From an uncultured Prevotellaceae bacterium (lineage in GTDB: Bacteria; Bacteroidota; Bacteroidia; Bacteroidales; Bacteroidaceae), in assembly GCA_902781315.1 (NCBI GenBank), contig CACZIT010000016.1, positions 35,934-99,933 of the forward strand: a stretch of 64,000 nt of DNA. Direction: 5' to 3'. Below the pieces are notes generated by a model, which was not told where the DNA came from, did no database searches, and saw only the letters and a list, made by a program, of their open reading frames with translations. Positions 1 to 7,506 of the stretch are shown here, piece by piece (positions within the stretch are counted from its first letter, which is position 1; the number at the start of each line of letters is the position of its first letter). A program made the position numbers and the translations under genes.

Positions 1-51
1 AAAGTGCGTCCCCGCGTCTACTTCATCCTTATCAAGACAACGGCTGCCACT

Positions 52-399
52 ATGAGCGACTTCAAGCAGAAGAAAGCCCTGCGCCCGGGCAATGCAGCTC
101 CTGGCATGGGAGGAAACGACCGGCGCGATGCTGCCAATGGAGCTATGGCCCGCCTAACAGAGCAGCGACAGGGGTGGTATGAGGGAACACTCGACTTCAA
201 GCGCGTCATCCTGGTTCCCTCCACTGGTAAGCACGAATATCGCGACACCCATTTCGTGGCACGTTGCAAGGCCTTCTCCGGACAAGACTGCTACGAGCGC
301 ATCGTGGAACACCTCAGGGAGCGCGTTGACCACCGCTCACAATTCCCCTCGGCCAAAGGCAAGAATTTCCACTTCAAGTATCTGGGATTGTGGAAATAG
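52..399 (+). CDS. Unrecognised small basic protein, 115 aa
   Basis: I do not recognise this protein. Reading from the ATG at 52 it is 115 residues. The first third is basic and low in complexity (KQKKALRPG, GGNDRRD). The rest is a more ordinary domain starting WYEGTLDFKRVILVPSTG and ending FHFKYLGLWK. The frame is open to the window edge, so it could instead be the end of a longer gene. I prefer the ATG because a second open frame ends in TGA at 53-55, giving an ATGA overlap typical of translational coupling with an upstream gene. ssb follows 49 nt downstream on the same strand. In many Bacteroidales mutY precedes ssb, but I see no MutY motifs here. Confidence 0.45.
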   Translation: MSDFKQKKALRPGNAAPGMGGNDRRDAANGAMARLTEQRQGWYEGTLDFKRVILVPSTGKHEYRDTHFVARCKAFSGQDCYERIVEHLRERVDHRSQFPSAKGKNFHFKYLGLWK

Positions 400-448
400 T
401 ATTCTCAACAAGCTTGTATAACCGTTTTTTCATCTTCAGCAACTCGCG

Positions 449-808
449 ATGAACAAAGTAATGCTTATAGGCAACGTAGGGGTAGAACCCGAAGTGCGCT
501 ATTACGAAGCCGACCAGGCTGTCGCACAGGTGCGAATGGCTACGACAGAACGTGGCTACACGCTGCAGAACGGTACACAGGTGCCCGACCGTACCGATTG
601 GCACAACCTCGTTTTCTACCGTCAGCTGGCTAAAATCGTGGAACGATACGTCCACAAAGGCGACAAGCTCTACGTGGAAGGCCGCATCAGGTATCGCTCC
701 TATGACGACCAGCGAGGGCAACGCCGCACCGTTACCGAGATCATCGTTGAAAACATGGAGCTGCTGACTCCGAAGCCAGCCAGCACCAACGAGTCACCGA
801 ATCCATAA
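449..808 (+). CDS. ssb: Single-stranded DNA-binding protein
   Basis: An OB-fold SSB of 119 residues that coats single-stranded DNA in replication and repair. It opens MNKVMLIGNVGVEPEVRY, the standard start of the family, and carries the conserved WHNLVFYRQLA and GDKLYVEGRIRYRSY strands. It is shorter than typical SSBs (about 150-180 aa). It ends ASTNESPNP, with neither the long Gly/Pro/Gln linker nor the acidic DDDIPF-like tip that recruits partner proteins. Either it is a secondary SSB or partner recruitment is done by another protein; compare the DUF3127 gene at 9723, which does end in such a tip. The gldE start codon lies 11 nt downstream, so the two genes are probably co-transcribed. Confidence 0.93.
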   Translation: MNKVMLIGNVGVEPEVRYYEADQAVAQVRMATTERGYTLQNGTQVPDRTDWHNLVFYRQLAKIVERYVHKGDKLYVEGRIRYRSYDDQRGQRRTVTEIIVENMELLTPKPASTNESPNP

Positions 809-819
809 AGCAAACTATC

Positions 820-2160
820 GTGGACTTATCAAACCTGCAAAACATAAGCGATCTCGTCACCTTCCACCCCTTGACCTTGGGAACCTTCATCGCAGCCGTC
901 CTGGCTGTCGTGTTGTTATACGTATCTGGATTCGCCAGCGGCTCCGAAATAGCTTTTTTCAGTCTTTCGCCTTCTGACCTGGCAGAAATTGAAGAAGAAA
1001 ATCATCCCGCCGACAAGCACGTGAAGGAACTTAGAGAAGATAGCGAGCGAACCCTTGCTACCATCCTGATTACCAACAACTTCGTCAATGTCACCATCAT
1101 CATGCTCTGCAACTACGTCTTTGCATCGCTGGTGCAGTTCAAGGCATTGTGGATAGAGTTCTTGTGCATCACCGTATTGCTGACGTTCCTGCTCCTGCTG
1201 TTTGGCGAAATCATGCCTAAAATTTACAGCCGACAGAACCCGCTGAAGTTCTGCCGCAGGTGTGTCTCCTTCGTGATGGCCATGCGCCGGCTGTTCTGGC
1301 CGCTGGAAAGCCTGCTGATACAGAGTGGGGCATTGGCAGAGAAAGTGGTGCAGAAAGAAAACCTCGTGCTGAGCGTCGACGATCTGGAGCAAGCACTCGA
1401 GCTCACCGACAAAGAAGACATCAAGGAGGAACAGCAGATACTGAAGGGCATCATCCGCTTTGGCGACGAAACAGCCAAGGAAGTCATGACGAGCCGTCAG
1501 GACATCGTAGACCTCGACATACGCAGTTCCTACACTGAAGTACTGCAATGCGTCGTGGAAAACAACTACAGCCGCATCCCCGTCTATCAGGACAACACCG
1601 ACAACATCCGGGGCGTGCTCTACATCAAAGACCTGCTGCCGCACCTCTCCAAGCCCGCCAATTTCCGTTGGCAGAGCCTGATCAGGCCCCCGTATTTCGT
1701 GCCTGAAACGAAAAAGATTGACGACCTGCTGCGTGAGTTTCAGGAGAACAAGGTGCACATCGCCATTGTCGTAGATGAGTTTGGAGGCACCAGCGGCCTG
1801 GTGACGCTCGAGGACATCCTCGAAGAGATTGTGGGCGAAATCAACGACGAGTTCGACGAGGAAGAGCGCAACTACTCCAAGCTGAACTACAACACCTATA
1901 TCTTCGAAGGCAAGACCCTGCTGAGCGACTTCTGCAAAATCATCAACGTCCCCGACGATGAGTTTGCCGACGTCGAGGGCGATGCCGACTCGCTTGCCGG
2001 CCTGCTGCTTGAGTTGAAAGGCGACTTCCCCAGCATGCACGAAATGATAGAATACTCTCGATACACATTCGAAGTGCTGGCTGTAGAAGGTCGTCGCATC
2101 AGCCGCATCAAGGTTGTCATTCAAGATCCCCCCACGCTCCATTCCCATCAGTCCCAATAA
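820..2160 (+). CDS. gldE: GldE-type CNNM/CBS membrane protein
   Basis: A 446-residue protein of the TlyC/CorC/CNNM family, the Bacteroidetes branch called GldE, linked to gliding and lipoprotein functions. The start codon is GTG. Residues 15-135 form the transmembrane CNNM domain, with hydrophobic stretches near 18-40, 80-100 and 108-128 and a GEIMPK signature closing it. A tandem CBS pair follows at about 220-335, containing SRIPVY and the VDEFGGTSGLVTLEDILEEIVGEI motif (split here by residue runs). A CorC_HlyC-type C-terminal domain ends the protein near 430. The ssb-gldE pairing is usual in Bacteroidales. The phosphopantetheinyl transferase and gldD often found next to gldE are absent. It may act as an ion transporter or exporter; its substrate is not settled. 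Confidence 0.88.
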   Translation: MDLSNLQNISDLVTFHPLTLGTFIAAVLAVVLLYVSGFASGSEIAFFSLSPSDLAEIEEENHPADKHVKELREDSERTLATILITNNFVNVTIIMLCNYVFASLVQFKALWIEFLCITVLLTFLLLLFGEIMPKIYSRQNPLKFCRRCVSFVMAMRRLFWPLESLLIQSGALAEKVVQKENLVLSVDDLEQALELTDKEDIKEEQQILKGIIRFGDETAKEVMTSRQDIVDLDIRSSYTEVLQCVVENNYSRIPVYQDNTDNIRGVLYIKDLLPHLSKPANFRWQSLIRPPYFVPETKKIDDLLREFQENKVHIAIVVDEFGGTSGLVTLEDILEEIVGEINDEFDEEERNYSKLNYNTYIFEGKTLLSDFCKIINVPDDEFADVEGDADSLAGLLLELKGDFPSMHEMIEYSRYTFEVLAVEGRRISRIKVVIQDPPTLHSHQSQ

Positions 2161-2168
2161 AGATACAG

Positions 2169-2210
2169 GGTCCCGTTTGCACATTGCATCGGGACCTTCT
2201 TCGTTTTATT
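2169..2210 (+). terminator. Intrinsic terminator after gldE
   Basis: GGTCCCG at 2169-2175 pairs with CGGGACC at 2190-2196, a perfect 7-bp stem, followed by the T-rich stretch TTCTTCGTTTTATT. It starts 8 nt after the gldE stop codon. Confidence 0.75.
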
Positions 2211-2296
2211 GCGGTCGGAAAAAGGTGTCATAACACCCTTCTCCGATTACAGATTACAGTTTTGTAGGGAATAGGTAAATGAGGGTAGAATAAAGG

Positions 2297-2319
2297 TTAC
2301 TATTTATATATAATAGTAA
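2297..2319. repeat. AT-rich inverted repeat
   Basis: TTACTATT (2297-2304) and AATAGTAA (2312-2319) form perfect 8-bp arms around a 7-nt AT centre. It lies in the gene-free stretch 2211-3028. There is no T tract right after it, so I do not call a terminator. The sequence between 2211 and 2471 otherwise holds only a short GGTGT/ACACC hairpin near 2225 and AT-rich DNA; I see no gene in it. Confidence 0.5.
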
Positions 2320-2471
2320 ATACTTTTACTTACATATTTTTATCATTTCCGAGTTCACCACCCTGAATGATGGGCTCATAAAATTTGTAAGTTTCTTGAT
2401 TTATTCGTAACTAGCATTGTCAATGTTAAAGCGAGGGACGTTGACGGAAAAGTACGTGCGAAAGGTGGTCT

Positions 2472-2540
2472 ACCCCCCAATCCCTAAAACCTAACCCTAA
2501 AACCCACCTAACCCCTAAACCCCAACCCCTCCCGAGGGGA
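2472..2540. repeat. C-rich CCCTAAA-like degenerate repeat with terminal hairpin
   Basis: About 70 nt of irregular repeats of the type CCCTAAAACC / CCCCTAAACCCC, strand-asymmetric (almost no G on this strand), ending in CCCCTC-CC-GAGGGG, a perfect 6-bp hairpin at 2526-2539. It resembles telomere repeats only by composition. Such C-rich intergenic stretches are known to me from Prevotella-like genomes, but I cannot assign a function. Confidence 0.6.
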
Positions 2541-2567
2541 GCGTAGTTATCTCTCAGCGCCGTTACA

Positions 2568-2721
2568 ACTATGGAGGCATGCTCTATCGCATGCGGAGTG
2601 CGCTTCCTTAATCTCTGGAGCATAGCTCTGCTTCGTGCGAAACATTCTTCAAAAACCTACGGAGCTGTGCTCTGCATCATACGGACTACGCTTCCATCAT
2701 CTGCTGGGAAAGGCTGCCGAC
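2568..2721. repeat. 22-bp tandem dyad array 1 (six clear units, a seventh decayed)
   Basis: Units begin at 2568, 2590, 2612, 2634, 2656, 2678 and, weakly, 2700, each exactly 22 bp apart. The shared pattern is CGGAG-n4-GCTCTnC. Individual units are interrupted palindromes, for example GAGC-ATA-GCTC near 2618-2628 and GAGC-TGT-GCTC near 2662-2672. The array lies between gldE and the tRNA-Arg region. A period of 22 rules out a coding repeat. The unit at 2656 is about three quarters identical to part of the array near 43.6 kb (both contain CTACGGA and TCTGCAT). Between 2722 and 2862 I see nothing else recognisable. Confidence 0.7.
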
Positions 2722-2862
2722 ATCTATTGCGACAACCTCGACTATGCAAAAGTGATCTTTGACATTTTGAGACAAAACTCCCATGTAGATAAAGTGCTGC
2801 CGGAAAGGAAAGGTCATAGCACGTAGGTGCATGTGCAGATGTAAGGCGGCGAGCATTGCCTT

Positions 2863-2890
2863 AAAAAAAGAGTTTCCTTACCGGAACCTC
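2863..2890 (-). terminator. Terminator-like hairpin beside the tRNA-Arg relic
   Basis: On the minus strand, GAGGTTCC and GGAAACTC form a stem with one mismatch, followed by seven T. It stands in the same relation to the tRNA relic as the terminator at 2983-3016 does to the intact tRNA-Arg gene, so it is probably the duplicated copy of that terminator. Confidence 0.55.
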
Positions 2891-2892
2891 TC

Positions 2893-2932
2893 TCTTCCGT
2901 GATTCCGTTGGGATTCGGGCACAAGAGCCAGT
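2893..2932 (-). pseudogene. Decayed partial copy of tRNA-Arg 3' end
   Basis: Bases 2893-2917 are identical over 25 nt to 3022-3046, the 3' end of the intact tRNA-Arg(TCT) gene plus seven flanking bases. Similarity then continues imperfectly for about 15 nt (CACAAGAGCCA against CCCAAGACCCA) and is lost before the anticodon. The flanking terminator is duplicated too. This looks like a tandem duplication of tRNA plus terminator whose 5' half has decayed. A remnant of an integration site at the tRNA 3' end is the alternative. Confidence 0.65.
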
Positions 2933-2982
2933 GCGTTTTGGTTGGGGAAAGAAAAAGAGAGGATAACAAAAGAGAACTACAT

Positions 2983-3016
2983 AAAAAAAGAGAGTTCCAA
3001 TTTTTGAAACCCTCTC
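2983..3016 (-). terminator. Intrinsic terminator of tRNA-Arg
   Basis: On the minus strand GAGAGGGTTTC and GGAACTCTC form an imperfect stem with an AT loop, followed by a run of seven T. It starts 12 nt after the 3' end of tRNA-Arg. Confidence 0.65.
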
Positions 3017-3028
3017 ACTAATCTTCCG

Positions 3029-3102
3029 TGATTCCGTTGGGATTCGAACCCAAGACCCACAGCTTAGAAGGCTGTTGCTCTATCCAACTGAGCTACGGAA
3101 CC
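3029..3102 (-). tRNA. tRNA-Arg (anticodon TCT)
   Basis: Read on the minus strand it is 74 nt, from GGTTCCGTAGCTCAG to CCCAACGGAATCA. The acceptor arms GGTTCCG and CGGAATC pair (one G-U). The T loop reads GGTTCGAATCC, the D arm GCTCAGTTGGATAGAGC, and the anticodon loop CTTCTAA holds TCT. The discriminator base is A, and CCA is not encoded, as usual in Bacteroidetes. Confidence 0.95.
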
Positions 3103-3127
3103 AGCATCCTTATGCAGTTTGCGGCTG

Positions 3128-3135
3128 CAAAGGTA
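3128..3135 (-). promoter_or_regulatory. -7 promoter box for tRNA-Arg
   Basis: Minus-strand TACCTTTG matches the Bacteroidetes -7 consensus TAnnTTTG and lies 25 nt upstream of the tRNA. A TTTC at 3156-3159 sits about 20 nt further upstream as a weak -33 element. Confidence 0.65.
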
Positions 3136-3167
3136 CGAAAAAGATTGCGAATGTGGAAACTTTTTCG

Positions 3168-4826
3168 TCACTTTTTGTATTTTTCTATGAGGGCATCGGC
3201 ACGCTCGTCGCCGAGTTCCTTGGCTTTGCCGAGTGCTTGCAGGGCTTCGGCCTTCTGTTTCAGCTCGCCGTGAGCAATGCCTTTCACGATATATGGGTCG
3301 GCATAGTCGGGTTCGAGCTGGATACATAGGTCGGCCGTGCGGATGGCATCTTCCAGTTGGTTGACGCGCAGTTGCAGGGATGCCATCTCGGCATAGTAGG
3401 TGGGCTCGGTGCGATTCAGCACGATGGCGTGGGCAATGTCCTGCAGGGCCTGTTGGTATTGGCGTATGCGCGACTCGGCCTTGTACTTGATGTAGTAGAA
3501 GTCGTGGCTGCCCCGGCCGTAGGTGAGCGTGTCGTACTTGTTGTAGTCCTGCACGGCTCGGCGCACCTGTCCTGCCTGGTCGAGCAGTCGGCCGCGTGCG
3601 AGGTAGTAGGGGGCACTGATAGACTGGTCTGGATTGACAGAGACGGCGCTGTCGAGTAGGGCGATGATTTGCTCGGGAGTGGCTCCCAGATGAGTCTGGC
3701 ACTGGGCTGCTTCGTAGAAGAGTTCGCCGTTACGAATGTCGCTTTTTGTGAGGGCCATAAATCGCTGGTAGGCATCATCGTATTGGCCCTGGGCAAAGAC
3801 TATCTGCGCCTGTTGGTGGCTATAGACGCTGAGGGGCTTGATGGCGTAGGCTTCGTTGGCCTGGCTGAGGGCTTTCTGCAGACTCCAGTCGCCGTAGGTG
3901 GTGTCGGGGTGGTAGAGTTGCTGCTGATAGATGAGCGAGGAATAGGCCGAGTGGGCTTCGTCCTTGTCGGCACAGCTGCTGATGGCCTGCTGCATGGTGG
4001 CGTCGGCTCCTGCGTAGTCGAGTTGAGCGAGCTGTCGCTGGGCACGCGAAGAATAGCCGTCGATGGCAGTTGGGAACTGGGCAATGAAGTCGGCCACGTA
4101 GGCATCGTAGGCAGCTGTGTCGGACTTTTCGCCCGCCATCATGAGGGTGAGCCGTGCTTCGTTGAGGTCGTGCGGCAGAGCCGTGCGAATGGAGGTCTGG
4201 CGCAGCAGGGGCTCGTTGATGGTGAGGCCTCTTGTCTCGAAGGAATTGGCAAAGCGCACGTCGGTGGCATGTACCTCGGAATCGGTCTTTGAGAGCTGGC
4301 AGAGGGCCACAATCTCGCCGTTCTGATTGACAAAAGGACAGTCGGCCGTATTGTCGGCTGTATGGCCGTCGAAGATGTAGTAGCCATAGCCGTCCATGAA
4401 GGTTTCAACATTCTTCACAGTGTATTGCTTGGCAGGGGCTTTCTTCACGGAGTACCCCAGGAGCCACAACTTTTGCCCTGCGGCCGAATTTTTCTGTGCC
4501 AGGGGAACCGACGTGCTGGTACCTTCCACGCGGAAGCGGCATACGTCATAGAGTTCGTTGGCACCGTAGATGGCCTGTACGTCGTGTTGCTGTCCGTTGG
4601 CATCGATGACGACAGCGCGTGCTGCCCCGACAAATGGTTTCCAGGAGCTCACGGCTTCTCCGTTGCTGCCTGTAAAGACGCCATGAGTGGTGCCGATGAT
4701 AGAGCCGTCGGCAGCAAAGGTTGTGAGTGTAAACACGCTTTTGCCTGCTTTCTGTACGGCTGCGGGCTGGCCTTGTGCGGCTATGGAGATGGCCGCTACG
4801 GCAAGGAGTATGATTAGTTTCTTCAT
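3168..4826 (-). CDS. Secreted TPR protein with degenerate trypsin-like domain
   Basis: A 552-residue exported protein. Residues 1-19 form a signal peptide (MKKLIILLAVAAISIAAQG). Residues about 25-200 have the layout of a trypsin-fold protease (VFTGSNGEAVSSW, LYDVCRF, PFVNQNGEIVAL), but the expected catalytic His and Ser positions do not hold those residues: SSWKPF stands where the histidine loop should be and TADCPFV where GDSGGP should be. From about 230 to the end are helical tetratricopeptide repeats, for example YAIKPLSVYSHQQAQIVFAQ and the final ADPYIVKGIAHGELKQKAEA. A scaffold role at the cell envelope is likely and catalysis is doubtful. It is the last gene of a minus-strand run starting at dnaN, 57 nt after recN. 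Confidence 0.7.
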   Translation of the reverse strand: MKKLIILLAVAAISIAAQGQPAAVQKAGKSVFTLTTFAADGSIIGTTHGVFTGSNGEAVSSWKPFVGAARAVVIDANGQQHDVQAIYGANELYDVCRFRVEGTSTSVPLAQKNSAAGQKLWLLGYSVKKAPAKQYTVKNVETFMDGYGYYIFDGHTADNTADCPFVNQNGEIVALCQLSKTDSEVHATDVRFANSFETRGLTINEPLLRQTSIRTALPHDLNEARLTLMMAGEKSDTAAYDAYVADFIAQFPTAIDGYSSRAQRQLAQLDYAGADATMQQAISSCADKDEAHSAYSSLIYQQQLYHPDTTYGDWSLQKALSQANEAYAIKPLSVYSHQQAQIVFAQGQYDDAYQRFMALTKSDIRNGELFYEAAQCQTHLGATPEQIIALLDSAVSVNPDQSISAPYYLARGRLLDQAGQVRRAVQDYNKYDTLTYGRGSHDFYYIKYKAESRIRQYQQALQDIAHAIVLNRTEPTYYAEMASLQLRVNQLEDAIRTADLCIQLEPDYADPYIVKGIAHGELKQKAEALQALGKAKELGDERADALIEKYKK

Positions 4827-4883
4827 TGTTTTCCTTTTCTTAAGTGTGCTATGCTATTGATTAAGCTTTTAGGGGGGATTGGT

Positions 4884-6548
4884 TTAGTCGTGGGACGATA
4901 ACAGTTCTTTCGCATTGCTGATGGCAGCGTCGGTGACGTTGCTGCCGCTGAGCATCTGGGCTATTTCAAGCACGCGCTCGTCGGCCGAGAGCCTGACCAT
5001 GTGGCTGAGCGTGCCGGAGGGGGTCTCCTGCTTGGTGACACGATAGTGGGCAGTGCCTTGGGCTGCAATCTGCGGAAGGTGGGTGATGCTGATGACCTGC
5101 CGCTCGGCGCGGCCCATTTCTTTCATGATTTGGGCCATCTGTTCAGCCACACGGCCGCTGACTCCGGTGTCTATCTCGTCGAAGATGATGGTGGGCAACT
5201 TGACGGCTCCGCTGATCATGGCTTTCAGCGACAGCATGACACGTGCAATTTCACCACCCGACGCCACTTCGCTGACGGGCTGCAGGTCCGTGCTCTTGTT
5301 GGCGCTGAAGCGGAACGACACCCTGTCGGCTCCATCGGCCGAAAGGGGCTTGTCGCGGAGCGTCACTTCAAATCGGACGTTGGGAATGCCCAGGGGCACG
5401 AGGCGGCTCTTCATCTCCTTTTCAACCTTCAGCGCAGCCTTCGAGCGTATGGCTGTGAGGCGAGCGGCACAACTGCGGCACTGCTCTTCCAACTGGCCTA
5501 CGCGGGCCTGCTGCTCCTGCAGCTGCTCGTCGCTGTTGTCGACCTGTGCCAGTTGGCCGTCAATCTGCTCCTTGATGGCGAGCAGGGCTTCTATGGAGTC
5601 GACGTGATACTTCTTCTGAAGCGTGTAGATGAGGTCGAGCCGCTCGTTGACCTCTTCCTGTCGGCGGGGATCGAAGTCTATGCTCTCCAGCTTGTCGCTG
5701 ACGTCGGAGGCAATGTCTTTCAGGTCTATGTAGTCAGCCTCCACACGCGATGCCAGTTCGCCGGCAGGAGCATAGACACGCTCTACGGCACGCAGCTGGC
5801 TGGTGAGCATGCGCAGGCGGTTGACCAGGCCAATGCCTTCAGCATGGAGTAGGGTGTCGGCCTCGAAGAACGCCGACTTAATTTCCTCAGCATGGTTCAT
5901 GAGCTCGCTTTCCTGTTCCAACTCCTCCTGCTCGTCAGCGACGAGGCAGGCTTCAGCCAATTCATGCTGCTGGAAACGCAGGAAATCCTCGTTGTCGCGG
6001 CTCTGCTGCACAGAGGCACGCAGCTGCTCCAGTTTGCGTAGGGCCGACTGCCACTCGGCGTAAGCCTTGCCATAAGCGTCGCGCTGCTGCTCGTCGCCGG
6101 CAATGATGTCGACCACGCTCAGCTGGAAGTCTTCCTTCCGCAGCAGCAGGTTCTGGTGTTGGCTGTGAATGTCGACAAGGCGTTCGCCCAACTCACGCAT
6201 CTGGGCCAGCGAGACAGGGGTGTCGTTGATGAAAGCGCGGCTCTTGCCGCTGGCAGAGAGTTCGCGCCGGATGATGCAGTCGGATTCGTCGAACTCCAGG
6301 TCGTTGGCCTCGAAGAAAGCACCCAGCCGGTAGCGGCTGAGGTCGAAATGAGCTTCGATGACACAGCGTTCAGCACCACTCCTTACGAGTCGGCTCTCAG
6401 CCCTGTTGCCCAGCAGCAGGCCAATGGCTCCGAGGATGATGCTCTTGCCGGCACCTGTTTCACCCGTGATGACGGAAAAACCCGACTCAAAGTCGATACG
6501 AAGTTCGTCGATGAGTGTAAAATTCTTGATATAAAGCTGTCTGAGCAT
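4884..6548 (-). CDS. recN: DNA repair protein RecN
   Basis: An SMC-like ATPase of 554 residues that acts in double-strand break repair by tethering DNA. The Walker A GETGAGKS is at residues 29-36, just after the N-terminal MLRQLYIKNFTLIDELRIDF. The middle is a long coiled coil rich in Glu, Gln and Leu (about 150-370). The ABC signature VASGGEIARVMLSLK and the Walker B IIFDEIDTGVSG follow in the last quarter, with the ITHLPQIAAQ switch after them. Length and order are normal for the family. Its start codon lies 3 nt beyond the end of the DUF4835 gene, so the two are coupled. Confidence 0.97.
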   Translation of the reverse strand: MLRQLYIKNFTLIDELRIDFESGFSVITGETGAGKSIILGAIGLLLGNRAESRLVRSGAERCVIEAHFDLSRYRLGAFFEANDLEFDESDCIIRRELSASGKSRAFINDTPVSLAQMRELGERLVDIHSQHQNLLLRKEDFQLSVVDIIAGDEQQRDAYGKAYAEWQSALRKLEQLRASVQQSRDNEDFLRFQQHELAEACLVADEQEELEQESELMNHAEEIKSAFFEADTLLHAEGIGLVNRLRMLTSQLRAVERVYAPAGELASRVEADYIDLKDIASDVSDKLESIDFDPRRQEEVNERLDLIYTLQKKYHVDSIEALLAIKEQIDGQLAQVDNSDEQLQEQQARVGQLEEQCRSCAARLTAIRSKAALKVEKEMKSRLVPLGIPNVRFEVTLRDKPLSADGADRVSFRFSANKSTDLQPVSEVASGGEIARVMLSLKAMISGAVKLPTIIFDEIDTGVSGRVAEQMAQIMKEMGRAERQVISITHLPQIAAQGTAHYRVTKQETPSGTLSHMVRLSADERVLEIAQMLSGSNVTDAAISNAKELLSSHD

Positions 6549-6551
6549 AGC

Positions 6552-7481
6552 TTATTCCTTGATTTTATCCCAAGCGTTGCTTTGGCTGGCGTTGATGCTG
6601 AAAAGGATGTCGTATACGCTTTCTTTCTCTTTCTGAGTGCCTTTCCCTTTGTAAATGTTGGCCAGTTCGTCGCGCTTGTAGTCGGTCCATATCTGCGGCA
6701 GCATGCTCAGCGGCTTGTCCTCGTGGCACTTTTTCAGCTGCTGCTCAATGGCGGTGGTGATGGCCGTGCGGCCTCGGTCGGCATTGTTGGCCATTTCGTC
6801 GAGCCCCAGGCGGTAGTAATCGTATTGCAACTGTCGGAAGGGCTGCATGGCTCCGTCGAGGTAGTCGTTGATAATGGCAAAGCGGTTTCGGTCGTTGTCG
6901 AACGCTTTCCACCCGGGGTAGTTCAGGTTCTGGGCATTATTGGTGAGGTTCATGCAGCGTTGCAGGACGTCTTCACCTCCCATAGGTGCGAAAGAGTCGA
7001 GATTCAGGCCTATGATAAGATAGGCATAATAGGCGATGAGAGCTGTCAGCTGGTTGTCGATGGTCTCTTCGTTGAACTCCAGCTGGTCGAACTGACTGAA
7101 CTGGAAGTCGAAATTGGCATCCTTATTATTATATAAGGTAGAAGTGTAGGCAGAATTGTAGACAGGGCGGTTGGCCTGAATGAGGGCAGTACACGTGAAG
7201 GTGTTGTCGTCCTTGTTGTACTTCGTCACGGTGATGTTGAAGTTGCAGACAATGCGCTCGTTTTTCTGAAACTGCAGGTTGGTCCACTGCCGGTCGTTGA
7301 TGAACTGTTCGAGGGTCTGTTGCAGACTCTCAAACACACTGGCATCCGTGCCCTGTATCTGGCTACGATTGATCGTCACTTTCGCCTGCAGCTCTTGCGC
7401 GTGCACACTGGCCGTAGCCAACGACAGAGCCAACGTCGTCAGCCACATACGAACTATCTTCATAGGCCTGTTCCTCTTCAT
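6552..7481 (-). CDS. Exported DUF4835 family protein (PorD-like)
   Basis: About 310 residues with an N-terminal signal peptide (MKIVRMWLTTLALSLATASVHAQ). The mature part starts LQAKVTINRSQIQGTD and has YSAYTSTLYNNKDANFDFQFSQ and DSFAPMGGEDVLQRC, features of the Bacteroidetes DUF4835 family. Some annotations call this family PorD and link it to type IX secretion; I have not verified that here. The frame is open to 7517, but that start overlaps the exonuclease gene. The ATG at 7481 or 7463 puts the signal peptide at the N-terminus and is preferred. Family members often sit next to coaBC and recN. Here coaBC is missing and the DnaQ-type exonuclease gene is the direct neighbour. Confidence 0.75.
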   Translation of the reverse strand: MKRNRPMKIVRMWLTTLALSLATASVHAQELQAKVTINRSQIQGTDASVFESLQQTLEQFINDRQWTNLQFQKNERIVCNFNITVTKYNKDDNTFTCTALIQANRPVYNSAYTSTLYNNKDANFDFQFSQFDQLEFNEETIDNQLTALIAYYAYLIIGLNLDSFAPMGGEDVLQRCMNLTNNAQNLNYPGWKAFDNDRNRFAIINDYLDGAMQPFRQLQYDYYRLGLDEMANNADRGRTAITTAIEQQLKKCHEDKPLSMLPQIWTDYKRDELANIYKGKGTQKEKESVYDILFSINASQSNAWDKIKE

Positions 7482-7506
7482 TGTTGTTAAAAAAATCTGT
7501 CCTGCT

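Noticed and set aside
52-399. C-terminus of MutY
   Set aside because: mutY often precedes ssb and the first few codons (VRPRVYF) tempt a match, but the FeS and NUDIX-like motifs of MutY are absent.
916-2184. 422-residue antisense frame opposite gldE
   Set aside because: Shadow of the gldE codon pattern. No recognisable domain, and the gldE product is well supported.
2472-2540. Telomere or origin-type repeat
   Set aside because: Irregular CCCTAAA-like units in a circular-chromosome lineage; only composition is telomere-like.
2571-2826. Two 63-residue open frames across the repeat array
   Set aside because: The 22-bp period shifts the frame at every unit; no conserved protein features; no ribosome site or promoter.
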